Part shown: positions 24,901 through 41,554 of the stretch, piece after piece | Layout: each line of letters starts with the position of its first letter | Numbering within the stretch: the stretch's first letter is position 1 | Origin: Chrysomallon squamiferum | Lineage: Eukaryota > Mollusca > Gastropoda > Neomphalida > Peltospiridae | Direction: 5' to 3' | Assembly: GCA_012295275.1 (NCBI GenBank) | Contig: CM022665.1 | Location: forward strand, 19,014,650 to 19,078,649 | Length of the DNA: 64,000 nucleotides | The notes under the pieces: generated by a model | What the model was told of the DNA's origin: nothing | Seen by the model: the letters and a program-made list of their open reading frames with translations, nothing else | The model's database searches: none | Program-made: the position numbers and the translations under genes

Positions 24901-25353
24901 ATTTTCAATTCTGTTTTCAGTGCATTAGAATCCTGGAAACCATTTAAAAGATTTGTTTCTACATTTTCTAAATTAAAAATTCTCACTATCCTTTGCGAAT
25001 CTCATTCTTGAACGCTGGAGAAAAAGAAAAACAAGAAGAAGATAAATCTGAAATGTTTTTACAGATAATTTTCTTGTTTGATTTTTTTGAAAGTTACTGT
25101 ATCTCTGTTTTATAGCTTATATATATTTTCTCTTTATTATTAAAAGGTTGGGTTCAAGCCAGCTGGAGGTATACGTACTGCCAAGGATGCATGTACCTGG
25201 CTGTCACTGATGAAGGAAGAACTAGGTGACAATTGGACAAAGCCAGACTTGTTTCGCATTGGAGCTAGTGGTCTACTGACTGACATAGAGAGGCAGATTT
25301 TCCACTTTGTTACAGGCCATTATGCAGCATCTCATGAACTACCCATGGCTTAA
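21958..25353 (+). CDS. DERA: Deoxyribose-phosphate aldolase (DERA), first coding exon not found
   Basis: Cytosolic class I aldolase cleaving 2-deoxyribose-5-phosphate to glyceraldehyde-3-phosphate and acetaldehyde in deoxynucleoside breakdown. Seven exons in frame: 21958-22055, 23110-23257, 23506-23604, 23883-24017, 24322-24450, 24786-24898, 25147-25353 (TAA). They give about 309 codons; the human enzyme has 318, so only about 10 N-terminal residues are missing. Landmarks in order: LPAVKRRAE, IDLTTLAGDDT, VGAVCVYPNRV, TGFPSGQ, EIDIVIN (proton-relay Asp), ACGDAHLKTIL, DFIKTSTGK (Schiff-base Lys), GFKPAGGI (second Lys), LFRIGASGLL. The Asp-Lys-Lys catalytic set is intact. All introns are GT-AG except the one after 23257, which begins GC. 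Exon 1 must end in phase 1 upstream of 21958; no convincing candidate was seen. Confidence 0.96.
23258..23505 (+). other. GC-AG intron of DERA
   Basis: The exon ends CACATAG and the intron starts GCAAAA; no GT is available near the position required by the protein. The acceptor is TCTAG at 23501-23505. Joining 23257 to 23506 restores the family sequence QHIGLTVGAVCVYP without a gap. GC-AG introns are a known minor class in animals. Confidence 0.85.
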
Positions 25354-25428
25354 TTACTGCAGTTGATGTTTTATTTAATAATGAATTTTTAAACATCCAA
25401 AATGTTATGAGAAAACTAAAAATTCTAA

Positions 25429-25434
25429 AATAAA
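25429..25434 (+). terminator. Likely DERA polyadenylation signal AATAAA
   Basis: First AATAAA after the DERA stop, 75 bp downstream, followed by a GT-rich segment around 25440-25490. Confidence 0.45.
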
Positions 25435-27527
25435 TTCGAAGGCGTGTTTAATAAGAAATTTAGAATATTTAGTTTTGTGACTTAGGTGGTAAGTAATAAT
25501 AATCTTTCTTCAGAGAAATTAAATAAATTAAAAAATTTCTGTTACCTGAAGTTTGTTTCTCAGATTTAAGTTTTTCCAAAAGTCATTCCTGATTTCTCTT
25601 CTTAGTAGTGCATTGATTTCTTTTTTCATACTTTTAAAAATGTGTATAATTTGTAACATTGCTAAAATTGAGATGCATTTGATGGTGTTGAAATTACTTA
25701 CTGGTGAAGTATTATTATACATAGACACATTATAATTCAGGAAATAAACACAAACAAGATATTAATACAAAAAACATGTCAGATGTAGTTTGTGAACATT
25801 TCATACCTCACTTATTACACACACAAAACACAAACAAATCACCAAAAAAGAAAAAGAAAAAAAAAACACTAAAAAGAGCCTCACAAACAACAATACTCCC
25901 ACAAATAATATAAACTTGCCAAGAACTTAACTATTTTTTTCTTAAAAGTATTAACAACCAATACAGTAATGGATTTGTTGAAATACCTTATTGGAGAGGT
26001 TCTTTCTCAGAATCAGTAAGTCTTGCTGGAAGGTGTTTAGTACAGTAACAAATTTCAACATGTTACAAGTGAGAATATTTAAAATAATGTGATTTTCTGT
26101 GATTGGGTGGGTAGCTGACTTGCAGTAATTTGGTGTCATGTTAATTTCCTGAATTATAGTATTGATACCGGACATATTTCAAGATTATTGTGAACTACAC
26201 AGTTTTGTTTATGTTAGCTTGGTATATTGTTTATAAGCATAAAGCAGATTTGTATTTTTCATTTTAATCCAGTTTATTTTTATTTTGTTAATTAATATCT
26301 TTAGGCTGCATAAATTAATTTTCTATGCAAGTGTTTAGTTTCATGAACTAGTCAAATATGTCTAGCTTATTTATGTCATTTTGTAATTGTATTTCCTATT
26401 CAGCTGGCATATACTTCATTGAATTGCATTTATTTAATTCTGTGAATTACTAGATACATTGAAATTTGATCATAACCTTGTTTTATCCAAATAATATCCC
26501 AATTGTTACATTTTATTATGGTAGGTTACATGTATGTATATATCATGTAAAAAAATTTATCTGGATTGTAACTGAATCCATAGCTAGTGTAAAAAAGTAA
26601 ATTTTTAAGATAATAATATGCAGACTACTTTATTCACTAAACATAAGACTTAATGACCTGAAGATAAGTAGTTATAATATTAACATAATAATTCATACAT
26701 TTACATTCAGAAATTTGAGTGTTTCAATTTATCTTTTTTTTCTCATAATTTAACAGATAAGTTATTTAAAATAGATACAGCACTGTTTCTTAACTGTATG
26801 GCATATCTGAATATTGTCTAACTAAAATAGTCAGACAGTTGTGGTTTAATATGTATCTTAGGAAGAACAAATTATAATTCATTATTACAGAGATGATACT
26901 GTAATCTCAAACAAAATAGTGATTTTGGATATCAGATAAATATTTGTAAACTTGTAGGTATGAATAACACTCATTAGGTACTTTAACATGTAACTGATAT
27001 AAATGCGCTGATGAACCTCTGACAGATGGTTAGAATATTTATTATATACATAAATCTGTCACTGAAAAGACTTTTGTATCAGTTTAAGGATACATTAGTT
27101 TAGAAGTTGTAGAAAGAAAGTTTGCTTATTCTTTCAGCCATAGAATTTGTATACAGACAGTATCAGATTGGGCTGTTCCAATGGTTGTTTATGATTTATT
27201 ATTGTGGAACATGGTTATAAAAAATAATTCCTAGCAATATTTTAAAACAACAAAGTTTGTTATCTTAATATTTGCCACAGAAATTATGTACAAAAAATAT
27301 TTTAATATGCAGATTCTGATTAAGAAGTAATTTGTTCATGAGAGAGTTTAGTGCTTTTAATTTTTATTTAATGTATATTATTGTTTTATTTTGCCTTTTT
27401 CATGATTACTCACTGCTGTTATTATCTTAATTATATTGTATAATTAATTACCTGTAATTCTGTTTGTTGATGAAAATATTAGTATTGAAATTTGTTGAAG
27501 AAGAATTATGTAATCAGTGCTAGATTA

Positions 27528-27722
27528 TAGATACAAATATTATTATAATTTAAATACATACTGTTTTGTATTGTTACAATGAAGTAGATATATGGTTTAA
27601 TGTGTTTCAGGGTTTGTCTTATTATTTTTATAGATATGAATATTATTATAATATAAATACAAATCTTTGTTTTGTGTTGTTACATTGAAGTAGATATGTG
27701 GTTTAATGTATTTCAGGGCTTA

Positions 27723-27733
<11 letters not shown>
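27528..27733. repeat. Tandem duplication, 2 x 103 bp
   Basis: Unit 1 (27528-27630) and unit 2 (27631-27733) share TATTATTATAAT, AAATACA, GTTACA(A/T)TGAAGTAGATAT and GGTTTAATGT(G/A)TTTCAGGG in the same order and spacing, differing at scattered positions. Confidence 0.85.
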
Positions 27734-27756
<23 letters not shown>

Positions 27757-28951
27757 GTTTTTATTTGTTTTATTTTTTTTTTTTTTTTTCCTTATACTCA
27801 AAGGGAGGTAACTGGATTTGTTTTTCCTCCTTAAATTATACAAATTCAAATATTGCATTTTATAACTCTTTGTTCATGGTATAGAATAAACATTGGCTTC
27901 AAATGGTGTAGTACACTGAATTGTGGTCAATCTTATATTAAAAATATCTGATAAACACTTACTATTAATGTGGGGTAAAGGAATTCACTCCTGTGTATAA
28001 TTATATTACTTTTTTATTTATTTTTTATTTTATTTTCTATAAATTATTGGCAGCTAAATTTTTGTGATTTCTTTTATTTCAGAATATTATACAGTAAATA
28101 AATATTCTTATAAATGTAAAAGTTTTTGATTTATTAATTAATTAATTATTTTTATTTTTTTTTATATTGTTTTTTTTAATTTTTATTTATTTACTAAACT
28201 GTATTCATTCATGAAACAGTCTGATCAAAAAATAAGTAGTGTTTCTAACATTGGTTATAATTGTACTTGATATGGTGTTTTTGTATTTAGCTGTTAATAC
28301 ACTTAGTTGTGTTATGTAATCAGTTTTATTAAGAAATTTGTTTTTCCATGAAAAGAAAAAGGCTTTATAATGTGTTATATTTAGAGGTAAAGCGTATGCT
28401 AAGGTCTAAGAAATAATATCAGTTTCCCATTTCTATAAAAAAAAATTCATAACAGACTTTTATTCTGGTGTGTTTAAAGATGCAAGACATTATCATTTAT
28501 AAACTGGCCATCTCATTATGTTATTTAAAAAGTGAATCTATTGTAATTTGATTTGGGGATGGACACTTCTGAAAAGGAGGTTGACCCAGTGCACTCAGGA
28601 AGATAAATCCTTTGATCTACCATACCACTGATGTTTTGCCTTCCCTATTAAGTGTCTTAAAATTGAACTCCATACATCTAGAAAGTTACAATACTGATGT
28701 GTGCCAATCTTTTCGGAATCTTTTACCCTGTGTAAAATAAAATAAGAAGGTAACAGATTTTCAAAGCCAGTAATAAACAGAGTATTTCCCAGAGCCACAG
28801 TACATAGATATTTATTATTGCAATGCAGGTCAAAATTTAGATAAGAAAACACCAGTTTTCTAGCTGTATAAAAGACCCCATTTTACTGTATAATTATATT
28901 CGTACTTTTTTTTTATCACTTCTCTATAAAAACATATTGACTTAGGAATAG

Positions 28952-29011
28952 CTAGTTAATGTCTTAGGATATCAGCACTTAATTTTGTGAACGTAAGGAT
29001 GCTCAATTACA
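28952..29011. repeat. 60-bp dispersed repeat, copy 1
   Basis: Nearly identical to 37039-37098: both share CTAGTTAA, then GATATCAGCACTT, TTTTGTGAA and GTAAGGATGCTCAATTACA in register. Copy 2 lies inside the LTR retrotransposon remnant. Confidence 0.85.
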
Positions 29012-29754
29012 GCTAGGCTATGTCAAGCAGTATTCAACATTCAACCTAAGGAGGATAAAGCTATTATCTTAAGACAGTAACCAGTTATTTCTTATTTCTG
29101 CAATTATTAATAATACAAAAATTAAATGAAATTAACTGTTTAAGTCATCAACTTAACACTTGAACAGTAGTAGATTAATACATATACTTTTCAGTATTGT
29201 CAACACATCAAAACAAAATAGTTCTTAAATACCAACAGTTCATTTAATTTTAAAATAGTCTTTTAAGATACAATGTTCATTTTTAGATCAAGTATTTCTT
29301 TAAAGTAAAAATGAAAATTGTACTTGTTTAAAAATTTAGATATTTCATACAGCTATTCTTTTTCATTTTCAGTTACTTGTGTTTTCCAAATCCTGTCTTG
29401 TAAATCTAATAATGTTAAAATCAACTATGCTTTTGAAAAAAATTGTCTAACAGGTTAGTAAACTGGAGCAATCTTTAGTAACTTGTTAATTCTTTTGTCT
29501 GCCAATCAAATTTTAATGTATTGTTAACCTTACATAATGATGTATTCAGTTTAAAAAAAAAAAATTCTTACTGAGCAGCATGATTTTCAGGCTATTAAGT
29601 AACTCTGGGAAGTAAATGAAATTATGTATTTTAAGAATGTATTTATAATGTTTATTAATTTTTGACATTCTACAGTTAATATTATATCAGTTTGATATGA
29701 TGCTTACATCATATTTATGATTTTAAAATGAAAAGTATTTATAAAATACTTATT

Positions 29755-29760
29755 TTTATT
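29755..29760 (-). terminator. Possible polyadenylation signal of the 613-codon orphan gene
   Basis: TTTATT on the + strand is AATAAA on the coding strand, about 235 nt after the stop codon and just past the compound microsatellite. Confidence 0.3.
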
Positions 29761-29772
29761 ATATTTTTTAAT

Positions 29773-29898
<126 letters not shown>

Positions 29899-29992
29899 CC
29901 CACCACAAAACAGTCCAAACATAACAAATTTAAGAAAGTTTAAAATGTTATCTCTGCCTGACCATGTTTGTCATTAGTTGACTGATATACTT

Positions 29993-31834
29993 TTAGTAGG
30001 GTTCCCTGTTTTCTTTCTCATACAATGGAGACTTATTTGCCTTGTAAACAGTGTCCTGAGATTTCCTTCCCGTTGCATAATCTTTAACATAGTCTAAATC
30101 CTGCATATCAACAACTGGCTCGAATTTCTTATACCTTCTTATTAGATCTGGTAAACAACTGCTGTCCTTGACACTAATACTTGATACTTTCTGAGTTTCT
30201 GTTATGGATAGCTCCAGAGTCTTGACCGTGGCCCTGACTTCTGCTTCAGCATCACCATGAGTAGTTGTTTGAGTGGAAATTGTACGTGACTTTGAAATGT
30301 TAGAGACCTTAACTCCATCTTCATCGTCGCTGTTTGATGCACTTCCATTAGGCTTACCTTCCATCTTTGTGTCAGTCGTTGGTACTACAAGAAAATTACT
30401 AGACTTTCCTGATTGTGTGGATTCTCGAGTTTTTGTCTTTCGGAGATCAGAAGTTCTCTCTCTAGGCGTTGATGGCTGAGACTGATAAGAAGACACCCAA
30501 CCATTATTTACAGAATGTTCATCTTCTTGAAGTGTTGTCATCACTGTTTGTTCTCGCAGACGTCTTACCAGTTCGTCGTCACTGGAAGCCTCTGCAGTTG
30601 GCGGTGGGTTTATGAAAAAGGTATCTTCTTCACAGATATGATGAGGAATCCAGATATGATCACATGCTAGGGATTTACCAAACACGCCATGTACACGAAA
30701 CGACCCATCAGAATTTATCATAGGTATGGTGTCTTGATTTACCTCTGATAAAGAAGACTCGCTAACATATTTTTTAATAAGTTTATTTTGGTTATACTTG
30801 GTTAGCTGGCCAGACATTTTCAAAGCAAGCCTTTCTTCTCTTATATTGATGTCGGAAGGTGTTCTAAAGAGATTTTGTCGCTTTTTATTTTTATTTTTAC
30901 GAGGTCGAAACCTTTCTAGGTCTTCATTCATCAATGTCATTTTCAGACGTGGAGATCTTAATTCGGAGATATCAAACTGTGGTGTTAAAGACAATATCTT
31001 TGCCGGTCCTTTCTTTATTATCTGTTTCCCGTGTTGTTTTGGCGTTTGTCTTGGTGCATTATAAATTGGCGCGACATAATTGGCTTCGTAAAATGGAGTC
31101 ACTGGTGTGACAGGGTGGGGTGAAACATTAGGAGAAACACCGTATTTCCGCTCAATTTGTTTAATAACCTCTGATATAGGGCTTTCCCGAAATGGATGAT
31201 GTTCTGTTTGAGACTTCAGTGAATTTTGAGTTTCTAATATTTTACTATTATTGATCCCCATGACTGGTTGGTGTTGTGTGGCAAAGCGTTTTTTGTTTCG
31301 AACGTGTTTAAATTCAGTATAATTCTTGACACCGAAAACAACTTTACTATGCTCTCTGGACACCTTTACGTTTTCTGGCATATTGGCACCGTGAATATCT
31401 CGACGGTGAAACACTAACGACGGTTCGTTACGTTTGCTGATAGAGCTTAGACCTTCTGTGAAAATATTTTTACCTTGAGATTCAACCCTTTCCAGACTTA
31501 GGGACGTGCACTTGACTCGACCTTGAAGGATCTTGTCTGCTTGACCTCGAGAACCTTTGATTAATGGAAAAGCACTGAAATAGTCTGAATAGTTGCGCGA
31601 ATTTCCAGTGGTATATTGCTCTGTCAGTCCCTTAGCAACATCCCCAGAAAATGAAGGTACTTTTATGTGGGAGGCCATCTTGTTCTTTGGCATGTTTGTT
31701 GCCACATTACCTACGAAAAGAAGAGGCGCACCTATGTGACAGGATACAGGTAAAACTTTGACATTCTCTGATTTTCTGTGGACCATGTTTATGCGTCTTG
31801 TACTTCTTTTCGAATTACTTGGTTGACCAGCCAT
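29993..31834 (-). CDS. Uncharacterised, mostly disordered protein, 613 codons
   Basis: One uninterrupted frame from ATG at 31834 to TAA at 29993, with normal codon use and higher GC than the flanks, so probably real. The protein is rich in Ser, Lys, Arg and Pro. It has short ordered-looking blocks: SEVIKQIERKYGV, SPRLKMTLMNEDLERFRPRK, HGVFGKSLACDHIWIPHH, SSDDELVRRLREQ and the tail PVVDMQDLDYVKDYATG. No signal peptide, membrane segment or known domain is visible. A strong acceptor (TATACTTTCAG, exon edge about 31868) lies just upstream and the frame stays open from it through the ATG. The ATG may therefore be internal, with 5' exons further upstream. Function unknown; the basic, disordered make-up suggests a scaffold, cytoskeletal or nuclear protein, but that is a guess. 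Confidence 0.7.
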   Translation of the reverse strand: MAGQPSNSKRSTRRINMVHRKSENVKVLPVSCHIGAPLLFVGNVATNMPKNKMASHIKVPSFSGDVAKGLTEQYTTGNSRNYSDYFSAFPLIKGSRGQADKILQGRVKCTSLSLERVESQGKNIFTEGLSSISKRNEPSLVFHRRDIHGANMPENVKVSREHSKVVFGVKNYTEFKHVRNKKRFATQHQPVMGINNSKILETQNSLKSQTEHHPFRESPISEVIKQIERKYGVSPNVSPHPVTPVTPFYEANYVAPIYNAPRQTPKQHGKQIIKKGPAKILSLTPQFDISELRSPRLKMTLMNEDLERFRPRKNKNKKRQNLFRTPSDINIREERLALKMSGQLTKYNQNKLIKKYVSESSLSEVNQDTIPMINSDGSFRVHGVFGKSLACDHIWIPHHICEEDTFFINPPPTAEASSDDELVRRLREQTVMTTLQEDEHSVNNGWVSSYQSQPSTPRERTSDLRKTKTRESTQSGKSSNFLVVPTTDTKMEGKPNGSASNSDDEDGVKVSNISKSRTISTQTTTHGDAEAEVRATVKTLELSITETQKVSSISVKDSSCLPDLIRRYKKFEPVVDMQDLDYVKDYATGRKSQDTVYKANKSPLYEKENREPY

Positions 31835-31868
31835 GTACTTAACTGGATATGCACTTTTTAAGTTAAAA

Positions 31869-36139
<4,271 letters not shown>

Positions 36140-37038
36140 TGACAATTATAGTACAATTAAAGATGGCAGTGTAGTAATTATAATGCAGAGAACTGGTCCC
36201 AGACATCTTGCTTCCTTGCCAGATATGCTCTCTTCTCTCTTGAATTATCTTTCACCTCAGTCACACTGATAATATCCCAAACCCCTGACCGATACTGGCA
36301 GACCATTACTGTCCTGCGTTCCTTAAGATAGCACCAGTTACAATGTTTACAACATATTAATGTCTCAAGTGTCAAGACCAGATAGACTTGTCACCGTCTT
36401 AATCTATTATATTTATCTTGTTTATTAGATTGTTTATAAGCACTGCTTAGCTTCTTAATTGCCTGCTGCATTAATGTAGCTCTAAATCTGATCAAAACAT
36501 CTTCAGTTGATAATGTTGATGAAAACACTTTCTCATCCGTGACCTGCTCGTAAGTTGTTGCTTGAAGGTCATATCAGTTTCGATTTTTACCTTTTGTTGT
36601 TCGCTGAAACCGTCTCAGCGTGCTTCCTGGTATGTTTTATTTACTAAAAGTAGATTTGGATCATGATCATGATAATGGTATATCTAATGAAATAGACTGG
36701 TCATGTTTTGCGTTCTCTGACTGATGTTTAACCTCCGTCAAATCATCTTTCTGATTGTATATAACAGAACTCTTTCATATCTGACCTGTTCACCATCTTG
36801 ATGTCTTTGTCATCTTCCAAGGACAAACTTTGTATAACCTTCCATCTTGATCCAGCATTTCAGTGATTCTGTACAGATGACTTCTCCAGCATTATTGAAT
36901 CTTCCGTGGATATTTCTGTTCCTGGGATATACAAGTGTCAATACTTACCTTACTATCTCTAAGCATGGCGAGACTTTCTAGTTTTAACTTCATTTCTGAT
37001 TTTAAAAGGGCACCCTTGCTTTTTCATACAGGCAATTA

Positions 37039-37098
37039 CTAGTTAACATCTTAAGATATCAGCACTTTATTTTGTGAATGTAAGGATGCTCAATTACA
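37039..37098. repeat. 60-bp dispersed repeat, copy 2
   Basis: Partner of 28952-29011. It interrupts the integrase part of the retroelement remnant: the sequence on its higher-coordinate side is readable integrase core, and the sequence on its lower-coordinate side is not. Confidence 0.8.
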
Positions 37099-37099
37099 T

Positions 37100-39038
37100 C
37101 TGCTAACACTGACCATTTCCGTCAGGATGATAGGTGTGGTCCTGCTGTTTTTCACTCCATAAAGATACATAAAACCTCCGATTTGAAGTTTCTACCATGA
37201 CCAGAATGTAATCGTTCTGGTGCACCATATCGCTGAAACCACTCAGACACTAGTAAAACGATGGTAGCAATACGATCTCCCATAGGAGTTTAAGTTTGAG
37301 TTGTAGTTGTTTAGCTACCTCACATATTTGATACTCTTTACACCAATACTCCACATCTTTCTGCTTTGCAAGCCAGTAACATCTTCTTCTAATAAGGCTC
37401 ATGGTTCTTTCCCAACATTGATATCCTGTCTGATTATGTAAACTATGCAGAACTTTCTCCTTCAACGTACTTGGCAGAGCTATTTGCTTCACAGTTCCGA
37501 AGTTGAGGTCCTTACTTTTCTGTAACGTACACTGTTTTCAAGAAATAATGAGTCAACAAATCTGATTCTTCTAATCTTCTCTCAGCTCTGCATGGTTTCC
37601 TACCTCTGGCCATGTAATGCAGCATTCTCTTTATTAACTTGTCTTTTGCCTGCCTCACTGTTAGTTCTTCTAAAGAGTATGATGTTTTGGCTTCCATAGT
37701 TTCATTAAACTTTTCAATTGTGGCAGTTGCTTGTGTGACTTTTCTTCTTCCAAAATTAGGTATAGCTTGTCTCATTGTTTGTGGAACTTCTGTACCACTA
37801 GCAGTATCTCTCAAAGCAGTTTCCACTGAAGTAGACGTCATTCTGTTAAATTTCTTCCTGGATAGACCATCGGTATTCTTACTCTGCTGCGCTGAACGAT
37901 ATATTTCACGTTAAAATCAAATGCTGCAAGCTCAGACACCCATCTCTGTTCCACTGCACGTAATTTTGCCGTACCAAGATGACACAGTATATATGGTATA
38001 TTTAAGTAAATCTTTAAACTTTTCTGTCACAGCCCATTTCAGAGCATCAAGCTTTAACGTTGTGGAACTGTAATTATTCATGTTCTTCTCAGTGGGTCTT
38101 AAACACTGGCTAGCATATGCAATTACTTCCCTTTGCCACTCTGCTCCTGTGAAAGTATTGCTCCCAAACTTGAAAACTTGCATCAGTTTCCATAATAGAA
38201 CGTTCACTGAAATCAGCATACCCTAATATGGGAGCTAAAATTAACGTCATATTTAGAGTGTCAAAAGCCTTTTGACAAGTCTCATTTTTTATCTTGGAAC
38301 CTGTTCACCAAAGAATGAAAAGGTCCAGCAAAATGTGACAATTTTCCACACTGGCTAATGACATTCATCCTCAGTATACACGGTACTTGTTCCCTCCGTA
38401 TCCATACAGCTTGGTCTTTGGATCTGTTAACAACCAATATTCTTCTGCCAGGCACTAATTTGCCTAATGCTTCAATGTTCAGTTCAGTATATATACACAC
38501 AGTAGGGAATATCCAGTTCATTGTCAGCCTTTTAGCGAGAGCCATCCTTGACTTACAAGGAGCTGAATACCAAGTGGAGCAAAGTTGTTGTTGAAGAAAT
38601 CCTCAGTTATGGGAGTTACCATTGACCCAGTCTGTAACAAACAATCAACTTTGTCCCCTCCCGTGGACATTTGAACTATAGGACAATCTGAAACAGTTTT
38701 GGCAAATTGATATAATTTCTGATTTTGTTGGTCTTGAGACCTCAACCTAATTTCTTCTTTTACATCACCTTCTAATTCAGCTAACATAAAACTAGCCCGC
38801 TCCTTTTCTGCAGGGCTCTGTTGCATAAATGCTCTTTCTACCTGACCCATTAAATTTACTCACCTTTATCTCGTTTCTGATATAAAATAAATAGATTTAG
38901 TGCTCTTGCCTTTGGCGCTGCTTTCATCCTGTTTAGAACTCAGCAATTCCTCATAAGTCGTTGAGACACAGCCCTTTCTTCCTGTGAAACAACCTGTAAC
39001 TCTAACACATAATCTTTTAGGTTTTTAGCTTTCGCCAT
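37100..39038 (-). pseudogene. Gag-Pol remnant of the gypsy-type element
   Basis: From the ATG at 39038: a Gag-like opening (MAKAKNLKDYVLELQ), then a retropepsin region whose active-site triplet reads LLQTGS instead of a DTG motif. A short piece up to about 38282 follows. The RT core with its YxDD box is absent and the frame resumes at FDTLN..LAPILGYADFS. RNase H follows (VIAYASQCLRPTEKNMNNYS, 38140-38020), then the integrase HHCC finger (37490-37330; WERTMSLIRRRCYW). The integrase core is shortened, lacking the segment with the first catalytic Asp, and has LHSGHGRNF where Asp is expected. Several stops. Not functional. Confidence 0.78.
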
Positions 39039-39355
39039 TTTGCAAAGCTGTTATAAATTAAAGTCATCTGGATATTTAGTGGTATGTTACAAAAAGTGAA
39101 TTATGCCATGCTCGTGCAAGCAGTCTAAATATATTTTCTATCAAGTTAAACTTTTATCTAAATTAATGTATTAAATATGTGGATTTTTTTTCTCCATAAA
39201 TTAGTATTATTTTATTTGCAAATTTACTTTAGCTTTAAGTTCATTATTACATATTCAGTGAAATAATAATGTTATTTATACTACTTTCTTTTATCAAGGT
39301 TAATTATCCTGATAGTCTCAATGTTTATCCACCACGCAATTGTAACTTCATAATA

Positions 39356-39463
<108 letters not shown>

Positions 39464-40021
39464 GAAACCATCACACCTCTCAGTCTACTAACTGCATGAG
39501 TAATGATTCTGTCTTAATTAAGTTCATTCATGTCTTTTCTCATTACGAAATCCAGAAATGTATGTTGTAATCATTCCTTTCTTTCATCTCCTGTTAAACA
39601 TATTCAATTTGTCTTTATCTTCATTTCTAGATGTATTGTTCCCCACCGGATTAAATACTTAAAAAATGTTAAAACAGTTATATGCTAGATTCTGTTAGAT
39701 GTTAGCAGCACACAGTCCTATAATATTTCTCACCTTCTTGTTGGAACTTTTCCTGTTATTTGACAGCTTTGTCGATTTACTGCTTTTATTTGAAAACCCA
39801 GATGCCTCTTAATTTAATAAAACAAATTCTCAAAAATTGACAATTATGTCTTTACAAATCTGAAAACTTAGACAACTGACAATCCTGTCGGCCTTATATC
39901 TTTAATTCCTCTTGATGATTATACAGTATTATAGACAATTATAGCACAGTATTATAGATGATAATGTAGTAATTATAATGCAAACAACTGGCCCCAAACA
40001 TCTTTCTTCCTTGCTAGATAT

Positions 40022-41001
40022 TGTCTCTTATTAATGGATCTAATTGCCCCTGATATGTGAGCGTGTGTATGTTGTCAGAGTGATGTTATATAATTATTTG
40101 ATGCCCCCCTCATTCGGAATTATTTTGCTAACACTCAGTCGCTTCCTATCTAACTATCTCTGAAAATTTGGGAGACACGTCATAGCAGAATGGATTGTTA
40201 CTAATGCTAGAATATTAGTAAAATAGAAAACAGTCAGTGATTTTACACTTCCCAAAATGACTCGGATAAATGCTGTGATAATGTTATTAATGTGCCGCCC
40301 GGGTAGTCTGTTGCTCAATAATTTGAGCGAAGGATCGATCCAAGAGTATCTGCTCCTCAGTGCTACCAAATCAGTGCCTTGCAATGATCACCAAAGTCTG
40401 CAGTTTATGATTCGTGTCTCTTTACCTGTGTGATGCGTAATATTTATAACCAAAGATAAAGAATTCGTTACGTAAAATATTTCTTTCTTGTCTACTAGGA
40501 CTGGCATTTTTTTCTCTTTATGTGCTTGTTTCGAAATTTCACTTTTTTCTTGGTATTTATAATTAATTGTTGCCAAATGTATTGTGCTATGTCACATTCG
40601 TTTTTCAAAGCCTAATAGAAGCTTAGAACAAGAGACTGGAATACGGTACTAAACTAACGAGTACGTCGTTAATAACACACACTTTCGCATCAGCCCTAGA
40701 AGAATGTCATGTTAACCTCGCTATGAAGGTACCTCTTCTTAACCACAGACATTGTAAATACATAACCAGCAGTATATACATACACACACACACGCAAACA
40801 CACACACATATATATAGATATAGATATAAATATGGTTATATACGTGTACGTGTGTGTATGTGTGTATAATGCTCTTTAGGAATTTTGTACTTTTAATAGC
40901 TGTATCAGTTTGAAACTATATATGAACAAAATTGCATAAATTGCATAAATTGCATAAATTGCAAATTCTTTATTTATATTTTTTCAGTTATGTTTTGCTT
41001 C

Positions 41002-41059
<58 letters not shown>

Positions 41060-41554
41060 TTATCTTAATATTGAAACAGCAGGGGAAATAACTCCGCAGA
41101 CCTACGTGGGAAAACAAACCATAATACTTAAGATCAACGCATTCAAAAAAACAGAACGTGGGCTAAAATAATGTCTTTTTGAATAATTTGAAAAATAATA
41201 ACAATGTACAAAGGTATATCTTTTGAAATAATTATCTAAGAAACATTATCAACAGAAAATAGAAAATAGATTGAAACAAACGATAAATAAATAAATAAAT
41301 ATTTTTAAAAAGGGGCAAAAATGAAAAAAAAAAAGAAAGAACAAAGATAACTAGAAAAAAAAGATCAACAAACAAACAAATAAACATAGACAACAACAAC
41401 AAAACAAACAAGCAATACAAGCAAATCCAGATGAAATTTTGTGAAGAGCATTGTTTCAAGAGCATCAAAATTGATATTTAATAATTTTTTGTCTGACTTT
41501 CAGTTGCTCCAGAGACAAGTAAAAATGTAACAGTATAGTGATTTGTACAAAGAA
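40022..41554. other. Intergenic with simple repeats; 3' flank of the 619-codon orphan
   Basis: No gene. A four-copy 9-bp array (AAATTGCAT unit) stands at 40930-40966 and an AAT array at 41006-41059; AAAC-rich sequence covers 41320-41410. Confidence 0.6.

Larger units (their letters stand above)
25435..29750. other. AT-rich intergenic region between convergent genes
   Basis: DERA (+) and the first orphan gene (-) converge across this region. No coding sequence is supportable; a minus-strand open frame at 28595-28852 has no recognisable domain. It holds a two-copy tandem duplication (27528-27733), a TTA tract with a T-run (27728-27790), and a 60-bp dispersed repeat at 28952-29011. Confidence 0.6.

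Noticed and set aside
28595-28852. 85-codon minus-strand frame with gene-like composition
   Set aside because: No domain, no splice context and no start or upstream promoter evidence; may be transposon debris but not supportable.
30273-31064. Plus-strand open frames opposite the 613-codon orphan
   Set aside because: Shadows of the longer minus-strand frame; no independent coding signal.
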